Source of the DNA: Hymenobacter sp. YIM 151858-1
GTDB lineage: Bacteria > Bacteroidota > Bacteroidia > Cytophagales > Hymenobacteraceae
Direction of reading: 5' to 3'
DNA: 64,000 nucleotides
NCBI RefSeq assembly: GCF_025979705.1
Contig: NZ_CP110136.1
Span: forward strand, 2,790,001 to 2,854,000
Position 1 is the stretch's first letter. Every line of letters starts with the position of its first letter. Shown one piece after another: positions 1 through 8,545 of this stretch. The notes under the pieces are model-generated. The model made no database searches. It worked only from the letters and a program-made list of their open reading frames with translations, and was not told the DNA's origin. A program made the translations under genes and the position numbers.

Positions 1-1
1 C

Positions 2-1249
2 ATGCGCCTGCGCTACCTTTTTCCGTTTATCGCCGCCTCGGCCCTGAGCACTTCGGCCGCTGCCCAACAAGAAGCCAAAGCGCGCAAGCTGCACGAGCAG
101 GTTTTTACGGTTGATACGCACGCCGACACCCCGATGAACCTGGTAAAGCCGGGCTTCGACCTGACCAAAGACCACGACCCTGCCGAAGCCAAGCTCGACT
201 TTCCGAAGCTGAAGCGCGGCGGGCTCGATGCGGTATTCTGGGCGGTGTACATGGGGCAAGGGCCGCGCACGCCCGAGGGCAACGCCGCGGCCAAGCAGGA
301 GGCGCTCAAGATTTTCGAGGCCATCCACGCGGCCATCAAAGCGCACCCCTTGGAAATAGCCTTGGCTACCACGCCCGCCCAGGCCGTGCGCATTCGCAAG
401 GCCGGCAAGCGGGCCATCTTCATCGGCATCGAGAATGGCTACCCCATGGGCCGCGACCTAGGGCTGCTGCGGCAGTACTACAACCTGGGGGCGCGCTACC
501 TGACGCTGTGCCACGGCACCAACAACGACCTCTGCGACTCCAGCACCGACCCCAACGGCCCCGAATACCAGGGCCTGAGCCTCCTGGGCGTGCAGGCCGT
601 AGCCGAAATGAACCGCCTGGGCATGATGGTGGATATTTCGCACACCTCCGACTCCACGTTCTACGATGTGCTGCGGGTGTCGAAAGCCCCCATCATTGCC
701 TCGCACTCGGCGGCGCGGGCCATCAGCGACGTACCCCGCAACCTCTCCGACGACATGCTGCGCGCCCTGGCCCGGCACGGCGGCGTGGTACAGCTCAACT
801 TGTTCAGCCCCTATGTGCGCCCGCTGCCGCCCGACGCCGTGCGCGATGCCGCGGTGCAGGCGTTCAACAGCAAATGGAAGATCAAGAACTTCCTGAACGT
901 GTACAGCCTGCCCGAGGCCGAGCAAAAGCTGGCGCTGGCCGAAATGGATGAGCTGAGCAAACGCTTTCCGGTGCCGCTGGCTACCGTGCAGGATGCCGCC
1001 AACCAGATCGACCACATTGTGCGCGTAGCCGGCATCGACCACGTGGGCATCGGCGGCGACTTCGACGGCGGCACCGAGCTCGACGGCCTGCGCGACGTGG
1101 GCGAGTACCCCAACCTTTCGATTGAACTGGTGCGGCGCGGCTACTCGCGGCGCGATATCGAGAAGATTTGGAGCGGCAACCTGTTCCGGGTGATGCGCGC
1201 CGTGGAAAAGGCCCGGGCGGCCGGGCCCGCAGCTGCCGCCGGCCAGTAG
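2..1249 (+). CDS. Secreted membrane-dipeptidase family protein (peptidase M19)
   Basis: A 415-residue zinc dipeptidase of the renal/membrane dipeptidase family, expected to cleave dipeptides in the periplasm or at the cell surface. An N-terminal signal peptide ends near SAAAQ (residue 22). The M19 metal-site motifs are visible: VDTHADTP (H40, D42), FIGIENGYPMG (bridging Glu), VDISHTS, ASHSAAR and GIDHVGIGGDFDGG. Length and motif order match full-length bacterial members. The ATG is the second base of the window and a signal peptide follows at once, so this is probably the true start, although upstream sequence is not visible. An ACCTAGGG motif follows 11 bases after the stop. Family assignment is secure; the substrate is inferred from the family only. 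Confidence 0.93.
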   Translation: MRLRYLFPFIAASALSTSAAAQQEAKARKLHEQVFTVDTHADTPMNLVKPGFDLTKDHDPAEAKLDFPKLKRGGLDAVFWAVYMGQGPRTPEGNAAAKQEALKIFEAIHAAIKAHPLEIALATTPAQAVRIRKAGKRAIFIGIENGYPMGRDLGLLRQYYNLGARYLTLCHGTNNDLCDSSTDPNGPEYQGLSLLGVQAVAEMNRLGMMVDISHTSDSTFYDVLRVSKAPIIASHSAARAISDVPRNLSDDMLRALARHGGVVQLNLFSPYVRPLPPDAVRDAAVQAFNSKWKIKNFLNVYSLPEAEQKLALAEMDELSKRFPVPLATVQDAANQIDHIVRVAGIDHVGIGGDFDGGTELDGLRDVGEYPNLSIELVRRGYSRRDIEKIWSGNLFRVMRAVEKARAAGPAAAAGQ

Positions 1250-1286
1250 CCGCCGGCGCACCTAGGGCCCCGGCTCTGGAGCCGGG

Positions 1287-1688
1287 CTAGGATTGCTGCT
1301 GCAGCCAGTCGTAGGCCGAGGCCAGGTCGTCGAAGGCAGCTACCACGGGGTTGGTGAGCAGCACGTGCAGCCGGTCGAAGGTTTCGCGCCCGATAAAGTA
1401 GTGCTGCGAGTACACCCACGCCACGTAGCGCAAGCCCGCGTTGCGGATGGTGGGCAGCCACTCGGTTAGGGCCCAGCGCACGGCCTCCTGGTTGGGCCGG
1501 AGCACCTGCGAAATATCGCAGAGCACTTTGGGGGTGTTTTCTTCGCGCAGGGCCTGCCCAACGAGGGCGCAGCTTTCCTGTACTTGCTCCAACGTGGGCG
1601 TACCGTACCACTCGAGGTACAACCAATCCGTGGATTCGTCGTGCGAAAGAGCAAGCACCGGAGATTCGTGAAGCAATCGGGTGACCAT
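1287..1688 (-). CDS. STAS/SpoIIAA-like small protein (paralogue 1 of 9)
   Basis: A 133-residue protein of a small single-domain family found nine times in this window. Shared features are an N-terminal strand ending in a W-x-x-W/G element (here DWLYLEWYG), a central strand-turn resembling VLCDIS or VLNDNR, a W-x-P helix before AGLRY-A-V, and a C-terminal FDDLASAYDWL helix. This beta-alpha pattern resembles the SpoIIAA-like (STAS/SEC14) fold. No enzymatic residues, signal peptide or membrane segment is seen, so it should be cytoplasmic. The start is supported by a TAGTTTTG promoter element 48 bases upstream. It is convergent with the dipeptidase gene. Function is unknown; a regulatory adaptor role is only an inference from the fold. 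Confidence 0.75.
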   Translation of the reverse strand: MVTRLLHESPVLALSHDESTDWLYLEWYGTPTLEQVQESCALVGQALREENTPKVLCDISQVLRPNQEAVRWALTEWLPTIRNAGLRYVAWVYSQHYFIGRETFDRLHVLLTNPVVAAFDDLASAYDWLQQQS

Positions 1689-1736
1689 GAATTGTGCGGC
1701 TAAGTACTAAGTAGCTGAACGGGGCGCAAAACTAGG

Positions 1737-1744
1737 CTTTCATA
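1737..1744 (-). promoter_or_regulatory. Bacteroidetes -7 element TAGTTTTG
   Basis: On the minus strand this reads TAGTTTTG, an exact match to TAnnTTTG. It precedes the STAS-like gene starting at 1688 and gives a leader of about 45 nt. No clear -33 TTG is seen at the usual distance. Confidence 0.55.
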
Positions 1745-1830
1745 ACCGATTGACCATGAAATTATTATGCATTAACTCAATTTTCGCCTCTTGATTGCAG
1801 CCAACGGCGTCTTTCTTTAGCCACAAAAAA

Positions 1831-1852
1831 GCCCCTGCACTGCTGCAGGGGC
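1831..1852. terminator. Bidirectional hairpin terminator
   Basis: A perfect 9-bp GC-rich stem (GCCCCTGCA and its complement) with a 4-base loop, flanked by A6 on the left and T5 on the right, so it can terminate in both directions. It lies between the STAS-like gene start and the minus-strand gene ending at 1922, and suits the latter. Confidence 0.75.
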
Positions 1853-1921
1853 CTGTTTTTGCAGTAACTACCTAGGGCGCTGCTGGTTGGGCGCGTGCAC
1901 CCGGCAATTGGCGCTGGCCGG

Positions 1922-2224
1922 CTAAGCCACGTTGGCCAGCCACGTCACCTTGAAAAACCGCCGGTGCACCTCAAGGGCCCGCCACAGGGCATGGCGCACG
2001 GCCTCGGCCCCAACGGCGCGCGTGAGGCTGATGTCGTGGCGAAAGAACTGATCGGCCAGCCAGCGGGCCGTGCGGGCCGTGCCCCACGATGCCCACAGCG
2101 GGTAAGGCAAATCCCAGCGCCACGGTACATCAATACCGGGCTCTGGCTGCACCAGCAAGCAAACTTCGGCTACTGAACCACTGGTTTCTATAAAAGCGCG
2201 GACGCGGGAAGTTGAAGGAGTCAT
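1922..2224 (-). CDS. Hypothetical protein, 100 residues
   Basis: A small protein I do not recognise. The ATG at 2224 is preferred over an upstream alternative start at 2251 because the extra nine residues look non-coding. It is rich in Trp and Arg (DVPWRWDLPYPLWASWG), has a short helical C-terminus (RALEVHRRFFKVTWL), and shows no signal peptide or clear membrane segment. It is followed by the bidirectional terminator at 1831-1852. Codon choice is like that of the neighbours. The reading frame is plausible but rests on composition only. Confidence 0.5.
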   Translation of the reverse strand: MTPSTSRVRAFIETSGSVAEVCLLVQPEPGIDVPWRWDLPYPLWASWGTARTARWLADQFFRHDISLTRAVGAEAVRHALWRALEVHRRFFKVTWLANVA

Positions 2225-2687
2225 GGTGGTTGGGGGGGTAAGAAATAGCAAAACTGAACCAGCAGCCAGGCGGGCACACCGGCCTTATCCGGCCACCGTT
2301 GCTCCGGCGGAGCAGGGCATTCGGCTAGTAAAACACACGGCAAACGAATGGCACAGTCCAATGACTGGCTTGTCCCGCACGGCCTCACTGCCGAGGCCGC
2401 CCGGGCACCGGGCATGGCTACGGAGGCGCAGGCCCCGTACCCATCGGGAACGATTGTACGCAATCAACGCACTCTGGGCTACGCATTTGCGCACTTTTTC
2501 GGCAAATACGTAGGCTTGTACCCCTCCATTGCCCTTGCACTGTAGCCGCTGCTGCCGGCAAAGCATGCGTGTGCCGGGCACCTAGGTTTTGTCCAAGCTC
2601 AACCATTGCGCCACGCCCCCAAAGCACAACGGCCACCCTCCGGGCGGAGGGTGGCCGTTGGCAAACCACGGGGTTGGGGGCTGCCGG
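2225..2687. other. Gene-poor interval
   Basis: Short overlapping open frames occur on both strands here but none shows a credible N-terminus, domain or codon bias. The interval contains one ACCTAGGT site (2580-2587) and the hairpin at 2627-2660. I see no gene. Confidence 0.5.
2627..2660 (-). terminator. Strong hairpin downstream of the FrnE-like gene
   Basis: A perfect 15-bp inverted repeat with loop GGGC (arms 2627-2641 and 2646-2660). It sits 28 bases past the stop of the minus-strand DsbA-like gene. No long T-tract follows, so the mechanism is uncertain. Confidence 0.55.
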
Positions 2688-3392
2688 TTAGCAGTTGCCG
2701 TCGGGGCCGCAGGCGGGGCCATCGGCCAGGGGCACCACGGCTTTGGGCTGGGCCGGCTTAAACTCTTCGTACACCTTTTCGAGCACTTCCTGAAATAGCT
2801 CCGCCGGCTGCGCGCCCGACACGGCGTACTTGTCGTTGAACACGAAGAACGGCACGCCGCGCACCCCAATCTGCTGGGCTTGGTACTCGTCGTGGCGCAC
2901 TTCCTGGGCAAAGGCATCGGAGGCCAGCGTGCGGCTTACCTCCTCGGCCGCCAGGCCCAGCTCGGCACCTAGGGTTTGCAGCGTGGCCACGTCGTCGATG
3001 TTCAGGCCTTCCTCCAGATACGCCTTAAACAGGCGCTCCTTGGCAGCATCCTGCTTGCCGTGCTGGGCGGCCAGGTGCACCAGCCGATGCGCCCGGAAGG
3101 TGTTGGCCGGCACGGCAATATCAAAATTGAACCGGAGGCCAACCTCGGCGGCGGTCTGGGTCATGTCGGCGCACATTTGGCGGGCCCAGGCCTCGGAGCG
3201 GCCGTATTTGGCGGCCAGGCGGCCGTACAGCTGCTCGCCGGGGGCGGTTTGGGTGTTGGCGTCGAGCTCGAAGCTGTGCCACACCACCTCCACCTCGTCG
3301 GCGTGGGCAAACTGCTGCAAGGCTGCCTCAAAGCGGCGCTTGCCGATGTAACAGAACGGGCAAACTATATCGGACCAGATTTCTACTTTCAT
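2688..3392 (-). CDS. DsbA-family oxidoreductase, FrnE-like
   Basis: A 234-residue thioredoxin-fold protein of the DsbA/FrnE type, a predicted dithiol-disulfide isomerase acting in the cytoplasm (no signal peptide). The active site is SDIVCPFCYIGKRR (C11 and C14 counted from the chosen start). The cis-Pro loop is GVRGVPFFVFN, and the C-terminus ends in the Cys-containing tail GPACGPDGNC that I associate with FrnE-like proteins of Bacteroidetes. The ATG at 3392 (MKVEIWSD) is chosen over one nine codons upstream because FrnE proteins begin this way. The gene stands alone; the neighbour at 3499 is divergent. A role in oxidative-stress tolerance is known for relatives and only inferred here. Confidence 0.9.
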   Translation of the reverse strand: MKVEIWSDIVCPFCYIGKRRFEAALQQFAHADEVEVVWHSFELDANTQTAPGEQLYGRLAAKYGRSEAWARQMCADMTQTAAEVGLRFNFDIAVPANTFRAHRLVHLAAQHGKQDAAKERLFKAYLEEGLNIDDVATLQTLGAELGLAAEEVSRTLASDAFAQEVRHDEYQAQQIGVRGVPFFVFNDKYAVSGAQPAELFQEVLEKVYEEFKPAQPKAVVPLADGPACGPDGNC

Positions 3393-3498
3393 CTCGCGGG
3401 GCAAAAGGTTTGGTGGCAATAAGCCAATTGCTGCCCGAAAAGTTTACCGCCCGCACCTGGAGCGGTGGCAAATCGGAGCACGGGCTTAACTTCCGGCC

Positions 3499-3999
3499 AT
3501 GCAACCAACCTTCAGCTTCCGGGCGCGCCTGCAGCCCAACGGCCTCGGCTTCATGCCCATGCTTATACTGATTGTGCCGGAAGACGTGGTGGAGGGCCTC
3601 GGGGGCAAAAGCGTGAAGCGCGTGATAGGCACGCTCAACGGCTTTGCCATTCGGCGCGGCCTGCTGCCCATGCGCACCGGCGAGCGGTACCTGATGGTAA
3701 GCAAAGCCCTGCTGAAGCAAGCCAACCTGCAAGTGGGCGCCGAGGTAACCATTACCCTCAGCCCCGACCCCGACCCCAACTATGTGGAGCTGCCCGAGGA
3801 GTTTGCCGAGGGCCTGGCCGAGTGGCCCGAAGCCGAGCAGGCGTTTGCCCGCCTTACGCCGGGGCGGCAGCGCAACCTGGCGCACTACATCGGCACGGCC
3901 AAGCGCCCCGAAACGCGGGTGCAGCGGGTGCTTGGCGTGCTGCACCAGCTGGCCACCGGCGGCAACCCCTTCCGGCCTCCCAAAATGCTGCCGGCGTAA
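3499..3999 (+). CDS. DUF1905 / YdeI-OmpD-associated family protein
   Basis: A 166-residue cytoplasmic protein. The N-terminal part (about 1-100) follows the DUF1905 pattern: FRARLQPNG, a hydrophobic strand ending LIVPEDVV, then VKRVIGTLNG and GAEVTITLSPDPDPN. The C-terminal 60 residues (TPGRQRNLAHYIGTAKRPETRVQRV) match the YdeI/OmdA helical domain (Arg-rich, ending in ...FRPPKM). Members are common in Bacteroidetes and annotated as bacteriocin-protection or stress proteins, without a firm biochemical role. It is divergent from the FrnE-like gene with a 106-bp gap. Function is unknown beyond the family. Confidence 0.85.
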   Translation: MQPTFSFRARLQPNGLGFMPMLILIVPEDVVEGLGGKSVKRVIGTLNGFAIRRGLLPMRTGERYLMVSKALLKQANLQVGAEVTITLSPDPDPNYVELPEEFAEGLAEWPEAEQAFARLTPGRQRNLAHYIGTAKRPETRVQRVLGVLHQLATGGNPFRPPKMLPA

Positions 4000-4128
4000 C
4001 CAGTAGCGCCGTTTTCGTTGTTAATCAGCTGGTTGAAGCCGAATGGGCTTAACAAAAACACCACACCTGGGCAGTAACCTTGGGGCTGCGGGCGGGGTAC
4101 ATCCCCACTCACCATAGCATCTGGTGCC

Positions 4129-4425
4129 ATGAACCTACTGCTACTGTTTTGCCTGCTTGCTCTTTGCCTGTATGCCTTCCGCGACGGCGTGTGGAAGCGC
4201 GACCAATGGGCCCTGACGGGCTTGCCCAAGCCCGATAACCCGCCCGTGCCGCTGCCCGCTCCTGCCGTGTACCAGCTGCGCACGCCCAAGGCCTCGCCGC
4301 CCGCCCGCCCCCACGACCCGCGCCTGAGCTCGGTGCTGCTCGATGGCTACCGCCCCCTCCCGGGCGAGCCGGCACCTAGGGAGCAGGCCCCGCAACCGGC
4401 CGCCGAGCCGGTGCCGGCGGCCTGA
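4129..4425 (+). CDS. Small membrane-anchored proline-rich protein
   Basis: A 98-residue hypothetical protein. Residues 1-17 are a hydrophobic segment (LLLLFCLLALCLYAF) that would anchor the protein in the inner membrane. The rest is Pro/Ala-rich and probably unstructured (PPVPLPAP, EPAPREQAPQPAAEPVPAA). There is no lipobox. Low-complexity, GC-rich coding sequence makes a chance reading frame possible, but the ATG is followed at once by a good membrane segment. An in-frame CCTAGG lies near the end. No function can be assigned. Confidence 0.5.
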   Translation: MNLLLLFCLLALCLYAFRDGVWKRDQWALTGLPKPDNPPVPLPAPAVYQLRTPKASPPARPHDPRLSSVLLDGYRPLPGEPAPREQAPQPAAEPVPAA

Positions 4426-4592
4426 CCCACCCCAACTTTCGGAACAGCTTTCGCGGAAAAACCTGCTGTGGCGGCGCACTGCGCCACCAGCAGCTCGTGG
4501 CTTCGGGGGCCTGGGCAAAACGCGCGGCGCCGCGGTGCGTACCCATTAGCCAGTGGCCGCGCATTCCTTCCCCTAGTTTCGTTCCGAAGCCT

Positions 4593-5783
4593 ATGCTTAC
4601 TACCCCGTCGCCCACTTTCCCCATCGAGCGGCTGCAAGCGGCCCTCGATGCCGCCCACGTTGGCGTGTGGGAAATGACCCTGCCCGAACGCCGCCCCTTG
4701 TGGTCGGGGCAGTGCAAGGTGCTGTTTGGCTTTGCCCCCGATCAGGACATCACCTTTGAGCAGGTGTTGGCCGCCGTGCACCCGCAAGACCGCCCCCGCC
4801 TGCAGCAAACCGTTGCCCAGGCCTGCAACCCGGCCGGCACGGGCCGCTACGAAAACGAGTACCGCGTGCTGGAGCCCGGCTACCACGGCCGCACCCGCTG
4901 GATTCGGTCCGTGGGCAGCGCCGTGTTCAACCCGGAGCGCACTGCCGCCGTGCTGCTGCAGGGCTTTTGCATCGACATTACGGAGAGCAAGCACACGGCC
5001 GCCCAGGCGCAGCAGCAGCAGCAACAGTTCGAGTTTCTGGCCGAATCGATTCCGGATATGCTGTGGATAGCCCGGCCCGACGGCAGCATTACGTACTTCA
5101 ACAAGCGCTGGTCGGAGTACACCGGCATCACGCTGGAGGAAGGCCTGGAGTGGGGCTGGGGCCCCGCCATGCACCCCGACGATTTATCGGCCACCATTGC
5201 CGCGCTCAACCGCTCACTGCAATCGGGCCAGCCCTACGAAAAGGAGTTCCGGATGAAGTCGCGCACGGGCGAGTACCGCTGGTTTATGGGCCGCGGCCTG
5301 CCCCTGCTCGATGCCGAGGGCCACATACTGCAGTGGTTTGGCACCTGCACCGATATTCATGAGCAACACCTGCTGCGCGAGCAGCTGCAGGCCCGCGAGG
5401 CGCAGTTTCGGGCCATATCCAACACCATTCCGCAATTGGCCTGGATGACCGAGGCCTCGGGCGCCATTGTGTGGTACAACCAGCGCTGGTACGACTACAC
5501 CGGCACTACCCTGGAGCAAATGCAGGGCTGGGGCTGGGAAAAAGTGCATCACCCCGAGCACTACCAGCGCGTGTACCAGCGCTGGGCGCAAGCCCTCGAA
5601 ACCGGCGAGCCCTGGCAGGATGTGTTTCCGCTGCGGGGCCGCACGGGCGAGTACCGCTGGTTTTTGTCGCAGGCGGCGCCGCTGCGCGATGCCGCCGGCA
5701 ACATTACCCGCTGGTTTGGCACCAACACCGATATTACCAACCTGCACGAGCTGCCCTACGCCAACAACCTGCAGGCATTGTAG
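4593..5783 (+). CDS. PAS-only sensor protein, three PAS/PAC modules
   Basis: A 396-residue cytoplasmic protein made of three PAS domains (about residues 1-120, 140-270 and 275-390), each ending in the PAC-type signature with a GEYRWF or WIRSVGSA strand and a FGTxTDI strand. There is no histidine kinase, GGDEF, HTH or other output domain: the frame stops right after the third PAS at LPYANNLQAL. Modules 2 and 3 are very similar (both have GRTGEYRWF-like and LEWGWG/MQGWGW segments), suggesting internal duplication. The ATG at 4593 is preferred over an upstream GTG at 4497; TAGTTTCG 12 bases upstream resembles a -7 element. The STAS-like gene starts 92 bases downstream on the same strand and could be its partner. 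Confidence 0.85.
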   Translation: MLTTPSPTFPIERLQAALDAAHVGVWEMTLPERRPLWSGQCKVLFGFAPDQDITFEQVLAAVHPQDRPRLQQTVAQACNPAGTGRYENEYRVLEPGYHGRTRWIRSVGSAVFNPERTAAVLLQGFCIDITESKHTAAQAQQQQQQFEFLAESIPDMLWIARPDGSITYFNKRWSEYTGITLEEGLEWGWGPAMHPDDLSATIAALNRSLQSGQPYEKEFRMKSRTGEYRWFMGRGLPLLDAEGHILQWFGTCTDIHEQHLLREQLQAREAQFRAISNTIPQLAWMTEASGAIVWYNQRWYDYTGTTLEQMQGWGWEKVHHPEHYQRVYQRWAQALETGEPWQDVFPLRGRTGEYRWFLSQAAPLRDAAGNITRWFGTNTDITNLHELPYANNLQAL

Positions 5784-5875
5784 CCGCACCCAGGGCCTGG
5801 GTTTACTTTTGGCGGGGATTGTAGCCCAACGTTACGGCGGCCGGCTACGTTTACCCCCTAAAACCCATTTAATCC

Positions 5876-6301
5876 ATGGCCGAGTCGGTTGTCATTTCTG
5901 AGCCTTACGGCGACGTGCTGCTGATGCCGGACGTGCCCTGCGTGGCCGTGCGGTGGCACAGCTTTGCCAACAGCGCCCAGTTTCGCTCGCTCATGGACGA
6001 AGCCCTGGCCTACTACACCCGCGAGGCGCAGCAAACCTGGCCCTTGGGCTGGCTGTTCGATTTGCGCAAGATGAGCGCCCTGGTGCCCGCCGACCAGCTG
6101 TGGCTCGAAACCGACTGGAACCCGCGCGCCTACAGCCTGGGCGTGCGGCACATCGGCATGGTATCGTCGGAAAACATTTTCGGGCGCATTGCCGCGCAGG
6201 TGTACGCCGCCAACACCACCGCCCGCGAGGATTACGTGCTGGAGCCCGAAATCCTGGGCACCCTGGAGGAAACCAAGCGCTGGGTGCGCCGCAATTTGTA
6301 G
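5876..6301 (+). CDS. STAS/SpoIIAA-like small protein (paralogue 2 of 9)
   Basis: A 141-residue member of the window-wide family, in its more divergent branch. It retains the N-terminal strand VAVRWHSF, the central GWLFDLRKMSAL strand-turn (in place of VLNDNR), the P-x-x-Q-W...W-x-P region, GVRHIGMVSSENIFGR and a C-terminal ETKRWV helix. It lies 92 bases downstream of the PAS-only sensor on the same strand, with no terminator between, so co-transcription is plausible. A link between PAS sensing and this protein is an inference from position. Confidence 0.7.
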   Translation: MAESVVISEPYGDVLLMPDVPCVAVRWHSFANSAQFRSLMDEALAYYTREAQQTWPLGWLFDLRKMSALVPADQLWLETDWNPRAYSLGVRHIGMVSSENIFGRIAAQVYAANTTAREDYVLEPEILGTLEETKRWVRRNL

Positions 6302-6332
6302 CCACCGCTGCCCGCGCGCCTTGCGTTGCCGC

Positions 6333-6340
6333 TACCTTTG
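6333..6340 (+). promoter_or_regulatory. -7 element TACCTTTG close to a start codon
   Basis: An exact TAnnTTTG match ending only 7 bases before the ATG at 6348, which would give an almost leaderless mRNA. No -33 TTG at standard spacing stands out. Confidence 0.55.
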
Positions 6341-6347
6341 CCGGCCT

Positions 6348-7013
6348 ATGCGCCGTTGTGTTTTTCCGCTGCTTGTTGCCCTGGCGTTGGTGGCCTCGTC
6401 GTGCGTGGAGCGCTTGTACGCTGTGCGCGAGCAGGTGCCCGCCGTTTTGCAAACCCACCGCACGGTGGCCGTGCTGCCTTTTCAGGTTCGCGTGGAGCGG
6501 CCCTGGCTGGCCAATTTCACCTTCGACGACCTAGGCCTGTCCGAAGCCGAGTTCGACCGCCGGCAGGCCGCCGAAATCCGCACCCTGGCCTACGGCCTGC
6601 AAGCCGAGCTAACTGCGCGGCTGCAGCAGCAAAGCTGGCGCGTGCAGTTTCAGGCCGTGGCCGAAACCAACCACCGCCTGCAGCAAGCCGGCATTCCGCT
6701 CGACAGCCTGCAGTACCGCAGCACCGAGGAGCTGCAGCGGGTGTTGGGCGTTGATGCCGTGCTGGCCGGCGAAACGCGGGTGGTGCAATCGTTGCCCGGC
6801 CCCTTGGCCGTGCTGATGCTGTTTGCCCCCACCGACCCAAGCGAGGCGCCGCTCAACGTGGTGCGCTCCTACCTCTCGGTGTACGACGGCCGCACCGGGC
6901 AACTGGCCTGGCGCTTCAGCCACGAGCAAACCGGCAACGCGGTAATCAGCGCCAAAAACCTAGGCAAAGAGCTGGCCAAGCGCGCCCACACGGCCCTGCC
7001 CTACCGCCAGTAA
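6348..7013 (+). CDS. Lipoprotein of unknown function
   Basis: A 221-residue secreted lipoprotein. The N-terminus MRRCVFPLLVALALVASSC is a type II signal peptide with Cys in a lipobox (ASSC). The mature part has an alternating strand/helix layout: VAVLPFQVR, an amphipathic helix with Q and L (GLQAELTARLQQQSW), then RVLGVDAVLAGETRVVQS and SYLSVYDGRTGQLAWRF. This resembles envelope proteins that assemble on a TolB-N/CsgG-like fold, but I cannot name the family. The ATG at 6348 is chosen because only it gives a signal peptide; longer in-frame extensions overlap the upstream gene. A TACCTTTG element lies just upstream. Confidence 0.75.
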   Translation: MRRCVFPLLVALALVASSCVERLYAVREQVPAVLQTHRTVAVLPFQVRVERPWLANFTFDDLGLSEAEFDRRQAAEIRTLAYGLQAELTARLQQQSWRVQFQAVAETNHRLQQAGIPLDSLQYRSTEELQRVLGVDAVLAGETRVVQSLPGPLAVLMLFAPTDPSEAPLNVVRSYLSVYDGRTGQLAWRFSHEQTGNAVISAKNLGKELAKRAHTALPYRQ

Positions 7014-7076
7014 CCGGGCCGGCACCTAGGGCTGAACGCAGTCGCCGGCATTCGGCAGAGCGCCAATCCGCTATCC

Positions 7077-7526
7077 TTATTTCAGCTGAATGGACACGAC
7101 CAGATCGTTGCCGCTCACCCGAAACTTGCACTCATCGAAGCGGGGCGGGGCCAGCTTGGGGCGCACGTTGTTGGAGAAGGCATAGGGCTCGGTCGGGATG
7201 CCCATGAAGTTCTTGTCGAGCTTGTCGTTGTTGTTTACGTCCTGCGTAATGGCCACGGCCCACTCGCCGTGGGGCAGCTGCACGGGCAGGGTAATGCGGT
7301 CTTGCCCATCGGGGCGCACCACTTTAAAGAAGGCGTACTGCTTGGGCTGCAGAAACGACTCGCGCACGTTGTAGAAGTACAGCTTCACGGCCGACTCTTT
7401 CGAAGCCAGCCTGGAAACCACCACCGTTACCGACGAGGTAGCTACCGGCGCGTGGGGGGCGGCGGGCAGCAAAGCCGCCAGCGGATTACCCACGGCGGCA
7501 ACGAGAGCAAGCTGAAATAAAGTCAT
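7077..7526 (-). CDS. DUF2141 domain protein, exported
   Basis: A 149-residue protein with a short hydrophobic leader (MTLFQLALVAAVGN) and a DUF2141-type domain. Diagnostic elements are strands with KLYFYNVRESFL, the PHGEWAVAITQDVNNNDKLD segment (Asp/Asn-rich loop), the FMGIPTEPYAFSNN signature and PPRFDECKFRV. Members are small envelope proteins common in Bacteroidetes with no known biochemical role. The gene is convergent with the lipoprotein gene; an ACCTAGGG site lies between them at 7025. Confidence 0.85.
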   Translation of the reverse strand: MTLFQLALVAAVGNPLAALLPAAPHAPVATSSVTVVVSRLASKESAVKLYFYNVRESFLQPKQYAFFKVVRPDGQDRITLPVQLPHGEWAVAITQDVNNNDKLDKNFMGIPTEPYAFSNNVRPKLAPPRFDECKFRVSGNDLVVSIQLK

Positions 7527-7722
7527 TGAAGGAGCACTGAATACCGGACACTAACGGGCAAACCCTAAGCTACTAAATTTTAGTACGTAATGCCCGGTTT
7601 TGTGGCTGCCCTAGGTGCATTGCCCGCCGGTGGGCGTAAGGAGCCCAACCGCGCTGCCGCCAACCCGCCCGCGGTTGGGTTTCGGGGTGCAGTTGGGCAA
7701 AAAACACCGGCCTGCCGCTGCT

Positions 7723-8535
7723 TCAGCTACTGCACAGCTGCCGCACGAAATCGGTGGCCAGCTGCAGGGTTTCGGTGGGTGCTTCTTTGTGCGGCGTGTG
7801 GGCGGCCCCGGGCAGCAGCACGCTGCGGGCGGGGCCGCCGGCCTGCCGGGCAATGGCTTGCACCTGCGCCGCGGTGCCGTACTCGTCGGCCTCGCCTTGC
7901 AGCACCAGCAGCGGGCACTGCACACGGGGCAGGTAGCTTTCGATGTTCCAGCTGCGGAAGGCGGGGGCCAGCCAGGTACCGGCCCAGGCCCGGAACACGG
8001 CGTCGGTTTTGGAGCCGTGGTAGCGGGCCAGCCGCTCGGGCAGGTTGGTGCTGCGGTACTGCTGCTGCGCCGCCCGTATGCCGGCCAGGGTAAGGTCTTC
8101 GACGAACACGTGCGCGCCTTCGGTAATTACGCCCACCACCCGCTCGGGGTGCAGGGCGGCGGCCAACAGGGCAATGCTGCCGCCATCGGAGTGCCCGAAC
8201 AGGATGGCCTGCTCTAGCTGGCAGGCATCGAGCACTTGCCGCAGCACCGGGGCCTCCTGCTCCAGGTAGCGGTTGGTGCGGGCCTCATCGGCAAAGGCCG
8301 ACGACTGACCGTAGCCGCGGCGGTCGTACACCAGCGCGGGGCAGCCCGTGGCAGCGGCCAGGCGCGCCGGAAAGTCGCGCCACAGCCGGATGCAGCCCAA
8401 CGAATCGTGCAGAAACACCAGCGTGGGGCGTGGGGCCGCAGCTGGGCTGGCGGGCAGCAGGCGCTGCACGCGCAGCGTGTAGCCCGCAGCAAAGCCTAGG
8501 TCGGTTTCGGTAATGATCAGCTCGGCAGGGGTCAT
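7723..8535 (-). CDS. Alpha/beta hydrolase
   Basis: A 270-residue alpha/beta-hydrolase-fold protein without signal peptide. The nucleophile elbow is FGHSDGGS, the acid is probably Asp in LVLQGEADEYG, and the catalytic His is in GAAHTPHKE. The oxyanion region is FLHDSLG and an RRGYGQSS loop follows. This resembles the non-peptidase hydrolase group that acts on esters or lactones; the substrate cannot be read from the sequence. The ATG at 8535 (MTPAELI) starts 10 bases after the stop of the STAS-like gene at 8546-8971, so the two form a likely operon. Confidence 0.87.
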   Translation of the reverse strand: MTPAELIITETDLGFAAGYTLRVQRLLPASPAAAPRPTLVFLHDSLGCIRLWRDFPARLAAATGCPALVYDRRGYGQSSAFADEARTNRYLEQEAPVLRQVLDACQLEQAILFGHSDGGSIALLAAALHPERVVGVITEGAHVFVEDLTLAGIRAAQQQYRSTNLPERLARYHGSKTDAVFRAWAGTWLAPAFRSWNIESYLPRVQCPLLVLQGEADEYGTAAQVQAIARQAGGPARSVLLPGAAHTPHKEAPTETLQLATDFVRQLCSS

Positions 8536-8545
8536 GGGCGCAAAG

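Noticed and set aside
2223-2581. Several small overlapping frames on both strands
   Set aside because: None has a plausible N-terminus, codon bias or domain, and they overlap one another.
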